A stretch of DNA of 50,801 nt. It comes from Sphingobacteriaceae bacterium (lineage in GTDB: Bacteria > Bacteroidota > Bacteroidia > Sphingobacteriales > Sphingobacteriaceae). Each line of letters starts with the position of its first letter. Within the stretch, counting starts at the first letter, position 1. Below the pieces are notes generated by a model that saw only the letters and a list, made by a program, of their open reading frames with translations, searched no databases and was not told where the DNA came from. The stretch lies in NCBI GenBank assembly GCA_947459195.1, contig CANHCS010000007.1, positions 1 through 50,801 of the forward strand, read 5' to 3'. The translations under genes and the position numbers were made by a program. Below are positions 8,277 to 16,155 of the stretch, piece by piece.

Positions 8277-8284
8277 CAAAGCTA
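8277..8284 (-). promoter_or_regulatory. Probable -7 promoter element of the T9SS-type gene
   Basis: The minus strand reads TAGCTTTG, identical to the -7 box of the DUF47-PiT operon. Both are followed by GAT and then by a leader of 20-21 bases. The nearest TTAACA repeat starts 21 bases further upstream. Confidence 0.55.
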
Positions 8285-8305
8285 TGCCAAGTGCAAATGG
8301 TATTT

Positions 8306-8342
8306 TGTTAAGGCTTTGTTAAAAATTGTTAAAAGATGTTGT
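8306..8342. promoter_or_regulatory. Four phased TGTTAA/TTAACA repeats in a divergent control region
   Basis: On the plus strand TGTTAA begins at 8306, 8317 and 8327, and a variant, TGTTGT, begins at 8337. The spacing is 11, 10 and 10 bases. The repeats lie between the promoters of the T9SS-type gene and the kinase/regulator operon, and the last repeat contains the -33 TTG of the latter. The geometry fits cooperative binding of an OmpR-family regulator, and autoregulation by the response regulator encoded downstream is the simplest explanation. This is inferred. Confidence 0.6.
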
Positions 8343-8367
8343 CAGCCAAGGGCTTTGAATAATTTTG
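8339..8367 (+). promoter_or_regulatory. Promoter of the histidine kinase/response regulator operon
   Basis: A -33 TTG (8339-8341) is followed after 18 bases by TAATTTTG (8360-8367), matching TAnnTTTG. The start codon is only six bases after the -7 box, so the transcript may be leaderless or nearly so. Confidence 0.65.
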
Positions 8368-8373
8368 TAGAGC

Positions 8374-10188
8374 ATGAAAAAGAAAAGTATCTTATTGATT
8401 ATCGGCTTGATGTCATTCGCTTTATTGGGCGTATTGGCCGTTCAATGGTACTTTATCCGCCAATCTTACCAGCTCAAATCTCAACTTTTTGATCAAAGTG
8501 TGAACGAGTCTTTAAACAATGTGGTTCAAAAACTCGAAAAACAAGATGCTTTCAACTTTTTGCTCAACAAGGCAGTTGATACCCAAAAGGTGAATCGGCA
8601 GCTACAAGAAAAAAGAGCATCTTATCTACTTGTACAAACAAAGCAGCAAAAGCAAAAAGTTAATTATGCTGAATTTTTAAAGCTACAACAAAGCAAAGCA
8701 GACAGCCTTTTCAATGTTCGGGATAGCTTGATTCGTTCTAAATATCCTTTGGTATTGGCCTATGAAGGAAATGACGAAGAGGCTTATTTCCCCGAAATCA
8801 GTCCTAATTTGCAGGTGGAAGTTTTTCAATATGAAGATGCCTTTGGTCGTTTACATCAACAAACGCTTACCAGAGCTGTGCCTCAGGCCTATCAACAAAA
8901 CACCAAGAAGGTTAAAAACAGTAAAACAGATTCCGTTAAAAAATATGTGGTATTCGATCCGCAAACAGGGCCACGTCTAATTACCCTTGCTCGGCCCGAC
9001 TTAAAAAATATTACAACGGAGGAATTAAAGGAGGAGAAGGAGAAATATCAGATCAAGTTTGTTAAACAACTCCTTGATTCTGCACAAGAACAAAAGAAAG
9101 AGCTGATACAGGATTTGGCGCAAGAACTCAACCAACGTGCAGTGCCCCTGAAAAAAAGGATACAGCCCCAGCTGCTCGATTCCCTTTTAAAAACCGAATT
9201 CAACAACAAAGGCATTGAAAGTGATTTTTCCTATCTGGTTAAAACGGGCAATGCAGATTCGGTGATTTTCAGAAACGCCAGTAATTCAGCAGTATTTGAG
9301 GGGGCAAATACCTACAGGGTACAACTTTTCCCCAAAGAAATGCTCCGTGAAGCCGGTTGGTTAATGATCAGTTTTCCCGATAAGAACAAATACATCCTTT
9401 CCAACATGAGCCTGATCCTTGGTTTATCCGGAGGCCTGTTGTTGGTTTTGCTATTTGCTTTTGGCTATACGTTGCAAATGATCCTCCAGCAGAAAAAGAT
9501 TTCGGAAATGAAAACCGATTTCATCAATAACATGACCCATGAGTTTAAAACTCCGGTGGCTACCATTATGATTGCCAGCGAAGCTTTAAAAGATTCGGAA
9601 GTAAGAAAAGATGAAAGCAGGATGGATAGGTTAGCTAATATCATTTACGATGAAAATATCCGTTTAGGTAACCACATAGAAAGGGTATTGAATATTGCCC
9701 GTATTGAAAAAGAAAACCTCAAACTCGAGCAAAAAGAAATCCCAGTTCATGATTTAATGTCTGCCGTAGCTGATAGCATGAGCTTGCAGTTTCAGAAGTA
9801 CGGGGCTGAAATCAAACTGATGCTCGACGCTAAAAATGACTTGATTTTAGGTGATGAATTGCATTTATCCAACGTTCTGTTCAACCTGTTAGACAATGCC
9901 CTCAAATACAGCAGCACGCATCCAGAAATTGAACTGAGTACACTGAATTCGGGTTCAAACCTGATCATTAGAGTCAAAGACAATGGAATTGGCATGAATC
10001 GTGACCAACTTTCAAAAATATTTGAGCAGTTTTACAGAATACCCACCGGTAATTTGCACGATGTAAAGGGCTTTGGCCTCGGCCTGAGTTACGTGAACAC
10101 CATCATTAAACAGCTCAAAGGTCAAATAAAGGTGAAAAGTGAAAAAGATAAAGGTTCGGTATTTGAAATCAGTTTGCCGCTTGCATGA
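8374..10188 (+). CDS. RprX-like sensor histidine kinase
   Basis: This 604-residue membrane kinase has a first membrane segment at about 5-27 and a large periplasmic sensor region of about 315 residues, rich in Lys, Gln and Glu and probably coiled. The second membrane segment is at about 347-368. A HisKA domain follows without an obvious HAMP domain, with phosphoacceptor His389 in MTHEFKTP. The HATPase domain shows NLLDNALKYS, DNGIGM and GFGLGLSYV. The architecture and partner resemble Bacteroides RprX. The stop overlaps the start of the response regulator gene by four bases (ATGA), so the two are translationally coupled. The signal sensed is unknown. Confidence 0.88.
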   Translation: MKKKSILLIIGLMSFALLGVLAVQWYFIRQSYQLKSQLFDQSVNESLNNVVQKLEKQDAFNFLLNKAVDTQKVNRQLQEKRASYLLVQTKQQKQKVNYAEFLKLQQSKADSLFNVRDSLIRSKYPLVLAYEGNDEEAYFPEISPNLQVEVFQYEDAFGRLHQQTLTRAVPQAYQQNTKKVKNSKTDSVKKYVVFDPQTGPRLITLARPDLKNITTEELKEEKEKYQIKFVKQLLDSAQEQKKELIQDLAQELNQRAVPLKKRIQPQLLDSLLKTEFNNKGIESDFSYLVKTGNADSVIFRNASNSAVFEGANTYRVQLFPKEMLREAGWLMISFPDKNKYILSNMSLILGLSGGLLLVLLFAFGYTLQMILQQKKISEMKTDFINNMTHEFKTPVATIMIASEALKDSEVRKDESRMDRLANIIYDENIRLGNHIERVLNIARIEKENLKLEQKEIPVHDLMSAVADSMSLQFQKYGAEIKLMLDAKNDLILGDELHLSNVLFNLLDNALKYSSTHPEIELSTLNSGSNLIIRVKDNGIGMNRDQLSKIFEQFYRIPTGNLHDVKGFGLGLSYVNTIIKQLKGQIKVKSEKDKGSVFEISLPLA

Positions 10189-10889
10189 AAAAAATCCTTT
10201 TGGTAGAAGACGATCCCAATTTAGGGCTGTTATTGCAAGATTACCTGCAACTAAAAGGTAAATATGAGGTGGTATTATGTACCAATGGCGAAGAGGGTCT
10301 GCTAGCCTTTACTAAGGAAAAGTTCGACATCTGTATACTAGATGTGATGATGCCGAAGAAAGACGGCTTTTCCCTCGGGAAAGACATCCGGAAAATTAAT
10401 GAACAGGTACCAATCATCTTCGCTACGGCAAAAACCATGATCGAAGATAAAACCATTGCTTTTGGCTTAGGCGGCGACGATTACATCACCAAACCCTTCC
10501 GAATTGAAGAACTCTTATTACGTATCAATGCCTTGTTAAAGAGGGCTTCTTCAGATAAAAGCGATGGTGCAGAAAAACAAACACAATTCAACATTGGTAA
10601 ATTTCAATTTGATTACCAAGCCCAATTAATTTCGTTCCATCAGGAACAGCAAAAACTAAGTACCAAAGAAGCAGAACTGCTCCGTTTACTTTGCCTTAAA
10701 CAAAACGAAGTATTGACTAGAGAAGAAGCGCTTTTAGCCATCTGGCATGATGACAATTATTTCAATGGCAGAAGCATGGATGTTTTTTTAAGCAAACTGC
10801 GAAAATACCTTAAAGCAGATCCTAATGTGGAAATCATCAATGTTCACGGACGAGGATACAAATTATTAGTTCAAGGCTCAGCCATTTAA
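10185..10889 (+). CDS. RprY-like OmpR-family response regulator
   Basis: This 234-residue DNA-binding response regulator has an N-terminal receiver domain with acidic residues at 8-10, the phosphorylated Asp53 in ILDVMMPKKDG, and the conserved Lys in YITKPF. A C-terminal winged-helix domain (about 135-230) contains LSTKEAELLRLLC and INVHGRGYKL, typical of the OmpR/PhoB class. The receiver resembles Bacteroides RprY more than PhoB. It overlaps the kinase gene by four bases and is surely its partner. OmpR-class regulators bind direct repeats with a period of about one helical turn, as found at 8306-8342 ahead of this operon and at 4500-4516 ahead of the phosphate genes. Confidence 0.9.
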   Translation: MKKILLVEDDPNLGLLLQDYLQLKGKYEVVLCTNGEEGLLAFTKEKFDICILDVMMPKKDGFSLGKDIRKINEQVPIIFATAKTMIEDKTIAFGLGGDDYITKPFRIEELLLRINALLKRASSDKSDGAEKQTQFNIGKFQFDYQAQLISFHQEQQKLSTKEAELLRLLCLKQNEVLTREEALLAIWHDDNYFNGRSMDVFLSKLRKYLKADPNVEIINVHGRGYKLLVQGSAI

Positions 10890-10922
10890 TTTATCAACTG
10901 TTTAGCTATCCAAAATCTGCTA

Positions 10923-10949
10923 TTATTAGTAATTTTTAACTACTAATAA
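10923..10949. repeat. AT-rich inverted repeat after the response regulator gene
   Basis: Perfect 9-base arms (TTATTAGTA at 10923-10931 and TACTAATAA at 10941-10949) are separated by nine bases. The repeat lies 34 bases after the regulator stop and about 107 bases before the small lipoprotein gene. It could be a weak terminator or an operator. No T tract follows. Confidence 0.45.
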
Positions 10950-11055
10950 ATAATTGAGCCCAATAATCCATAATTATATTTATTTATACTTTAAATAATT
11001 GTTCTGTATTTAAATGGCATAACTTTAATTGGTAGAATGTTAAACCAATTAACCG

Positions 11056-11319
11056 ATGAAAAAAAGAACCTATTATTTATTGCTGTTGGGCCTGTCAGGG
11101 CCATCGCTGTTAAGCTCTTGTGAAAAAGAAGTGTTAACAGTCGAAACAAAAATCACACAAGAACTAACCCGGGGAGAAGGGACTACACAATATAACAATG
11201 GCTCCAGCTCAGATCCATATGTGATGGTGTTAGATAGAACCTTTTACCCGATACCTAAACCAGATGTTGATCCTACGATTGAACCGGATCCAGAGCCAGA
11301 CCCATGGCGTGAGAAATAA
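11056..11319 (+). CDS. Small putative lipoprotein with a Pro/Asp-rich tail
   Basis: This 87-residue protein is not recognised. The N-terminus is a lipoprotein signal peptide: a basic start, a hydrophobic stretch LLLLGLSG, and a lipobox LLSSC with Cys22. The mature part is only about 65 residues. It contains a Gly/Asn/Ser-rich stretch and ends with an Asp/Pro/Glu-rich tail (DPTIEPDPEPDPW). Such low-complexity tails are common in small Bacteroidota surface lipoproteins. The gene stands alone between the response regulator (same strand) and a converging aldehyde dehydrogenase gene. A TAACTTTA sequence at about 11020 resembles a -7 element with one mismatch. Confidence 0.6.
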   Translation: MKKRTYYLLLLGLSGPSLLSSCEKEVLTVETKITQELTRGEGTTQYNNGSSSDPYVMVLDRTFYPIPKPDVDPTIEPDPEPDPWREK

Positions 11320-11350
11320 TGCCCAAGGGGCCCAAATTGAAAATAAAACA

Positions 11351-11378
11351 AGCCCATGTTTCTAATGAAGCATGGGCT
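11351..11378. terminator. Probable terminator between the small lipoprotein and ALDH genes
   Basis: The arms AGCCCATG (11351-11358) and CATGGGCT (11371-11378) form a perfect 8-base stem between converging genes. The flanking T tracts are interrupted on both sides, so efficiency is uncertain. Confidence 0.6.
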
Positions 11379-11384
11379 GTTTGA

Positions 11385-12923
11385 TTATAAATCAAATTTG
11401 ATGCCTTGTGCCAGCGGTAATGCTGTTGAGTAATTAATAGTATTGGTTTGTCTGCGCATATAAGCCTTCCAGGCATCTGATCCAGATTCGCGACCACCCC
11501 CTGTTTCTTTTTCGCCTCCAAAGGCGCCGCCAATTTCAGCTCCAGAAGTACCAATATTCACATTGGCAATTCCACAATCAGAACCTTCGGCAGAAAGGAA
11601 ATGTTCCGCTTCACGCAAATTAAGAGTCATAATGGCCGAAGAAAGTCCTTGAGGAACACCGTTTTGAATAGCAATGGCTTCTTCGAGCGATTGATACTTC
11701 ATTACATATAAAATCGGTGCAAAGGTTTCTTCGCGAACAATGTTAAAATCAGGTTTTACAGCTGCAATACAAGGTTTTACATAACAGCCCGATTCGTAGC
11801 CAGCACCAGATAACACGCCCCCTTCCACTAAAAATTCTCCTCCCTCTTCTTTACATTTCTGGATGGCATCTAGGTAAATATCTACCGCCGCTTGGTCAAT
11901 AAGCGGACCCACATGATTCTTTTCATCAAGCGGATTGCCAATGCGCAATTGCTGATAAGCCTTCACCAATTTTTGAGTAAAAGCATCATATACACTTTCG
12001 TGGATGATCAAACGACGGGTGCTGGTACAACGTTGTCCGGCAGTACCCACGGCGCCAAACACACAACCAATTAGCGACATATCTAAATCTGCATGCTCAC
12101 TGATGATGATGGCATTGTTACCTCCCAATTCCAGGATCGTTTTTCCAAAACGCGAAGCGACCGCGGCAGAAACCATACGGCCTACCCTCGTGGATCCGGT
12201 AAAAGAAACCAATGGAACTTGAGGATCCTGATTCATTAAATCGCCGGCTGCATTACCCAACACCAAACAACTCACTCCCTCAGGCACCCCATTCGCTTTA
12301 AATACTTTAGCAATAATATGCTGGCATGCAATGGCGCATAAAGGGGTTTTAGAGCTCGGCTTCCAAACACAAACATCTCCACAAACCCAGGCAATGGCAC
12401 TATTCCAGCTCCAAACCGCTACCGGGAAATTAAAGGCTGAGATGATCCCGACAATACCCAGGGGATGCCACTGCTCATACATGCGGTGAGAAGGGCGCTC
12501 AGAATGCATGCTCAAACCATATAATTGGCGAGACAAGCCCACCGCAAAATCACAGATATCGATCATTTCCTGCACTTCTCCCAATCCTTCCTGCAGGCTT
12601 TTTCCCATTTCATACGAAACCAATTTTCCTAAATCGGCTTTATGCTTACGTAATTCTTCCCCAAGTTGGCGCACCACTTCCCCACGCTTTGGAGCAGGCA
12701 CTTGTCGCCATTCGGTAAACGCATTTTGCGCTACGCTAATTACCTGTCGGTACTCATCGGCAGTAGCCGGTGTAAAAGCAGCAATCGCATTTCCGTCAAC
12801 CGGCGAATGGCTCAATTTAGCTGATTGTTGATCGGCCTTACCCCATACTTGACCGGTACTCCAAGATGGATTCAAATCTTCAATACCCAGGTTTTTTAAA
12901 ATAGGTTGGATGTCTGTTTGCAT
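11385..12923 (-). CDS. ALDH7-type aldehyde dehydrogenase (aminoadipate-semialdehyde type)
   Basis: This 512-residue NAD(P)-dependent aldehyde dehydrogenase has its catalytic Cys299 in GQRCTSTRR and the general-base Glu in LELGGNNA. The body resembles the ALDH7/antiquitin group (VGPLIDQAAVDIYLDAIQKC; EIGGAFGGEKETGGGRESGSDAWKAYMRRQT), which oxidises alpha-aminoadipate semialdehyde/piperideine-6-carboxylate in lysine breakdown. The ATG at 12923 is preferred over one at 12956. A TAACTTTG -7 element lies at 12938-12945, so the upstream ATG would lie outside the transcript. No other lysine catabolic gene is nearby, so the substrate rests on family resemblance. Confidence 0.87.
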   Translation of the reverse strand: MQTDIQPILKNLGIEDLNPSWSTGQVWGKADQQSAKLSHSPVDGNAIAAFTPATADEYRQVISVAQNAFTEWRQVPAPKRGEVVRQLGEELRKHKADLGKLVSYEMGKSLQEGLGEVQEMIDICDFAVGLSRQLYGLSMHSERPSHRMYEQWHPLGIVGIISAFNFPVAVWSWNSAIAWVCGDVCVWKPSSKTPLCAIACQHIIAKVFKANGVPEGVSCLVLGNAAGDLMNQDPQVPLVSFTGSTRVGRMVSAAVASRFGKTILELGGNNAIIISEHADLDMSLIGCVFGAVGTAGQRCTSTRRLIIHESVYDAFTQKLVKAYQQLRIGNPLDEKNHVGPLIDQAAVDIYLDAIQKCKEEGGEFLVEGGVLSGAGYESGCYVKPCIAAVKPDFNIVREETFAPILYVMKYQSLEEAIAIQNGVPQGLSSAIMTLNLREAEHFLSAEGSDCGIANVNIGTSGAEIGGAFGGEKETGGGRESGSDAWKAYMRRQTNTINYSTALPLAQGIKFDL

Positions 12924-12937
12924 ATCGTATGTTTTTA

Positions 12938-12945
12938 CAAAGTTA
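12938..12945 (-). promoter_or_regulatory. Probable -7 element of the ALDH gene
   Basis: The minus strand reads TAACTTTG, 14 bases before the chosen ATG, with a TTG 16 bases further upstream. This matches TAnnTTTG with a slightly short spacer and helps fix the start codon. Confidence 0.5.
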
Positions 12946-13127
12946 ATATTTCCCATTGAGCCAATAGATGGGATGCCGAATTAATTAGCAAACTACTGCC
13001 GTGGAGATGTTGAAAACTTGATGAATAGAAAGCCGGCTTTTTGAATTAATTTAACAAACATTAATTGCTTGGCAGGGTATTTGGGCGATAGCCATTAAAC
13101 AAGGTCTCTTATTTTTATTATTGAGCA

Positions 13128-14531
13128 ATGGAAGAGAATTTCGAGTTTGACTTTTCTGAAGATCCAAAATTTTCGGTAGAACGTTATGAGGAGATGATCC
13201 GGAATCAGGATCAATATTTTTTTGATGCACAAGCATTTGAAAACATCATCGATTACTACTTGGAAAAAAGCGATCCGGTAAAAGCATTGCAGGTGGTAGA
13301 TTATGCCCTGAGTCAGCATCCCTTTGCTGCGGTATTTTTAATTAAACAGGCCCAGTTATTCTTGGTTACCAACCGTTTGGAGTTGGCCTTTAAGTCATTA
13401 GATAAAGCAGAAAGTCTAGAACCCTCGGAGCCCGATATTTATACCTTAAGAGGCAATATTTTCGAAGGTTTAGAGCGACACACAGAAGCGCTGGAGAACT
13501 ATGAAAAAGCGCTGCGGATGTCAGAAAGCAGGGATGAGATTTTGCTGCACATGGCCTATGTTTACCAAAACATGTCTGATTACGAATCGGCCGTTAAATA
13601 CCTGAAGCTTTGCCTGGAAAACAACATGGAGAACCAGGAGGCCCTGTATGAACTGGCTTTTTGTTACGATGTGCTGGATAAACAGGAAGAAAGTATTGCC
13701 TTCTATCAGCAATACATCGATACCGAGCCCTATTCGTATGCAGCCTGGTATAATTTAGGGAATGCTTTTAACAAACTCAATTTCTACGAAAAAGCCATCG
13801 ATGCCTACGATTATGCCATCCTCATCAAAGAAAATTTTGCTTCCGCATATTTCAACAAAGGCAATTCGCTGGTACATTTAGACCGTTACCTCGATGCCAT
13901 CGAAGTTTACAAACAGACCTTCGAATATGAACCCCCCAGTGCCGATACCTATTGTGCCATTGGAGAGTGTTATGAAAAGTTGGAGCAAATGGACGAGGCC
14001 AGGAAATATTATAAAAAAGCGGTTAAAATGGACCCTGAGCAGGCTGATGCCTGGTTTGGGATTGGCGTTACCCTCGACTTTGAAGAGCGTTACTTTGAAT
14101 CCTTGCATTTTTACAAGAAGGCTTTGGAGCTGGATCAGAAGAACCCGGATTTCTGGTTTGCCATTGCCGATGCCAATTATAAACTGAAACAACTCGAAGA
14201 ATCGGAGCAAGCTTATGAAAAGGTAGTGGAGCTCAATCCGATAGATGTGGATGCCTGGCTCGACTATTCATCCATCATGTTTGAACAACAAAAACTGACA
14301 GAAGCGATTGAGATCATTGCCGAAGGCATCAAGACCAATCCGGATGCGGCCGAACTCTACTACCGAATGGTGGCTTATCTTTTTGCTGATGGCCAATACA
14401 ATGAGGCGATTCGCTTTCTGGAATTAGCGCTCAACTGCGACCCTGATAAGCATTACATCCTTTTCGAATACTTGCCACAGCTACAAGAAAACAAGATCAT
14501 CATAGATATTATCAACCGATATACACGTTAA
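13128..14531 (+). CDS. Tetratricopeptide-repeat protein
   Basis: This 467-residue protein consists almost entirely of TPR helical pairs, roughly eleven or twelve of them. Typical examples are AAWYNLGNAFNKLNFYEKAIDAYDYAI and ADAWFGIGVTLDFEERYFESLHFYKKAL. There is no signal peptide and no membrane segment, so it is probably a cytoplasmic scaffold. The N-terminus is acidic (MEENFEFDFSEDPKF). The gene is divergent from the ALDH gene and is followed after 56 bases by the phosphosulfolactate synthase-like gene on the same strand. TPR proteins mediate protein-protein contacts; no partner can be named from the sequence. Confidence 0.88.
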   Translation: MEENFEFDFSEDPKFSVERYEEMIRNQDQYFFDAQAFENIIDYYLEKSDPVKALQVVDYALSQHPFAAVFLIKQAQLFLVTNRLELAFKSLDKAESLEPSEPDIYTLRGNIFEGLERHTEALENYEKALRMSESRDEILLHMAYVYQNMSDYESAVKYLKLCLENNMENQEALYELAFCYDVLDKQEESIAFYQQYIDTEPYSYAAWYNLGNAFNKLNFYEKAIDAYDYAILIKENFASAYFNKGNSLVHLDRYLDAIEVYKQTFEYEPPSADTYCAIGECYEKLEQMDEARKYYKKAVKMDPEQADAWFGIGVTLDFEERYFESLHFYKKALELDQKNPDFWFAIADANYKLKQLEESEQAYEKVVELNPIDVDAWLDYSSIMFEQQKLTEAIEIIAEGIKTNPDAAELYYRMVAYLFADGQYNEAIRFLELALNCDPDKHYILFEYLPQLQENKIIIDIINRYTR

Positions 14532-14587
14532 TTTCCCCTCATTATTTGAAGTCTTCCTTTTTTCGTTTTTTTTGAGACATTTGCAGC

Positions 14588-15352
14588 ATGAATTATTCTT
14601 TAAATAACCTTCCCGAACGCAGCCAAAAACCAAGAAGCAAAGGATTAACCATGGTGATGGATAAGGGCTTGAGCATTCGTGAAATTGAGGACTTCCTGGA
14701 GGTTTCGGGCAGTCATACCGATATTGTAAAATTAGGCTGGGCTACCAGTTTTGTGACCCCAAATCTGGAAAAAAAGCTGCAGGTTTATAAAGATGCGGGC
14801 ATTCCGGTTTATTTTGGCGGCACCTTGTTTGAGGCATTTGCCATTCGTAACCAGTTTGATGATTACCGAAAAATTCTGGATAAATACGGAATGGAATATG
14901 CGGAGGTATCAGACGGATCGATAGAAATTGAACATGATCAGAAATGCGAATACATCCGCAAGTTGAGCGAACAAGTAACAGTGATCTCGGAAGTAGGCTC
15001 AAAAGATGCGGCAAAAATATTTGCACCTTATAAATGGATCGCCCTGATGAAAGCAGAAATGGAAGCCGGATCCTGGAAGGTAATTGCCGAAGCCAGAGAA
15101 GGCGGAAACGTGGGGATTTATCGCGACTCAGGAGAGGTGAGAGAAGGTTTGGTGGACGAGATCTTGACTCAAATTCCTGAAGAAAGCATCATTTGGGAAG
15201 CACCCATCAAAGCACAACAGGTTTGGTTCATTAAATTATTAGGCACCAATGTAAACTTGGGGAATATCGCCCCTGCAGAAGTAATCCCATTGGAGACCAT
15301 CCGTTTGGGTTTAAGAGGCGATACCTTCAATCATTTCTTAAATCAAAAATAA
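14588..15352 (+). CDS. Phosphosulfolactate synthase (ComA) family protein
   Basis: This 254-residue protein matches the ComA family, which adds sulfite to phosphoenolpyruvate to make phosphosulfolactate in methanogen coenzyme M synthesis. Visible family features are the TIM-barrel-like N-terminus with DFLEVSGSHTDIVKLGWATSF, the strand VYFGGTLFEAF, and YAEVSDGSIEI, followed by ISEVGSKD and EAREGGNVGIYR. Bacteroidota do not make coenzyme M. Many of them make sulfonolipids such as capnine derivatives, and a sulfonate precursor is a possible role. An active enzyme of different specificity is also possible. The gene is followed 20 bases later by aroE. The start has TTTG four bases upstream, which resembles a degenerate promoter. 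Confidence 0.8.
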   Translation: MNYSLNNLPERSQKPRSKGLTMVMDKGLSIREIEDFLEVSGSHTDIVKLGWATSFVTPNLEKKLQVYKDAGIPVYFGGTLFEAFAIRNQFDDYRKILDKYGMEYAEVSDGSIEIEHDQKCEYIRKLSEQVTVISEVGSKDAAKIFAPYKWIALMKAEMEAGSWKVIAEAREGGNVGIYRDSGEVREGLVDEILTQIPEESIIWEAPIKAQQVWFIKLLGTNVNLGNIAPAEVIPLETIRLGLRGDTFNHFLNQK

Positions 15353-15372
15353 TTTAGAAAGGTTTTTCTGAT

Positions 15373-16152
15373 ATGAAGAAATACGGCATCATTGGCTATC
15401 CTTTGGCTCACTCTTTTTCCCTCGATTATTTTAAAGAGAAGTTTAGAAAAGAGCGCTTAGAGGACTGTGAGTATCAGGCTTTCCCCATTCAAAATATCAG
15501 CGACTTATCCGATATCATTAAAAATAACCCCGATTTATGTGGCTTGAATGTAACACATCCGCATAAAATTGGGGTAATTTATTACATGGATAAGTTGGAT
15601 GAGGCCGCACGTGAAATTGATGCCGTTAACTGTATCAAAATTATCAATAACAGACCGGTAGCTTCATTTTTCAGCGGTGAGCTTTCCTCCATGAAAGTCC
15701 GATTGGAAGGTTACAATACCGATGCCTACGGATTTGAACAATCGCTCAAACCTTTACTCAAACGTCATCATCAAAAAGCATTGATATTGGGTGATGGCGG
15801 GGCCTCCAGAGCGGTGGCCTATGTACTGAGGAAGTTGGGCATTGAGTATTACATTGTTTCCAGAAGAGCCAGGAATAAACAAGTAGCCTATCAGGAGCTT
15901 AACGCCGATATAATGGCCGAGCACCTGCTCATCATTAACACTACCCCGCTCGGTACCTTCCCCGAAACGGAGACTTGTGCTGCTATTCCATACGAGTTTT
16001 TTACGCAAAAGCATTTGGCCTACGATCTGGTTTATAACCCAACCGAAAGCGAGTTCCTTAAAAGAGCCAAAGCACAGGGTGCTGAAATTAAAAATGGGCT
16101 CGAAATGCTGCATATTCAGGCAGAAAAGGCCTGGGAAATATGGAATAGCTAA
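15373..16152 (+). CDS. aroE: Shikimate dehydrogenase
   Basis: This 259-residue enzyme reduces 3-dehydroshikimate to shikimate in aromatic amino acid synthesis. The N-terminal substrate domain begins with GIIGYPLAHSFS and contains the catalytic Lys65 in LNVTHPHK, where most members read NVTIPYK. Asp117 lies in GYNTDAYGF. The NADP-binding motif is LGDGGASRAVAYVL, followed by basic residues (SRRARNK). Between AVNCIKI and GYNTD there are about fifteen residues more than usual (around SFFSGELSSMK). The C-terminus GLEMLHIQAEKAWEIW is typical. gldD follows after three bases, so cotranscription with it and with the upstream ComA-like gene is likely. Confidence 0.88.
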   Translation: MKKYGIIGYPLAHSFSLDYFKEKFRKERLEDCEYQAFPIQNISDLSDIIKNNPDLCGLNVTHPHKIGVIYYMDKLDEAAREIDAVNCIKIINNRPVASFFSGELSSMKVRLEGYNTDAYGFEQSLKPLLKRHHQKALILGDGGASRAVAYVLRKLGIEYYIVSRRARNKQVAYQELNADIMAEHLLIINTTPLGTFPETETCAAIPYEFFTQKHLAYDLVYNPTESEFLKRAKAQGAEIKNGLEMLHIQAEKAWEIWNS

Positions 16153-16155
16153 AAC

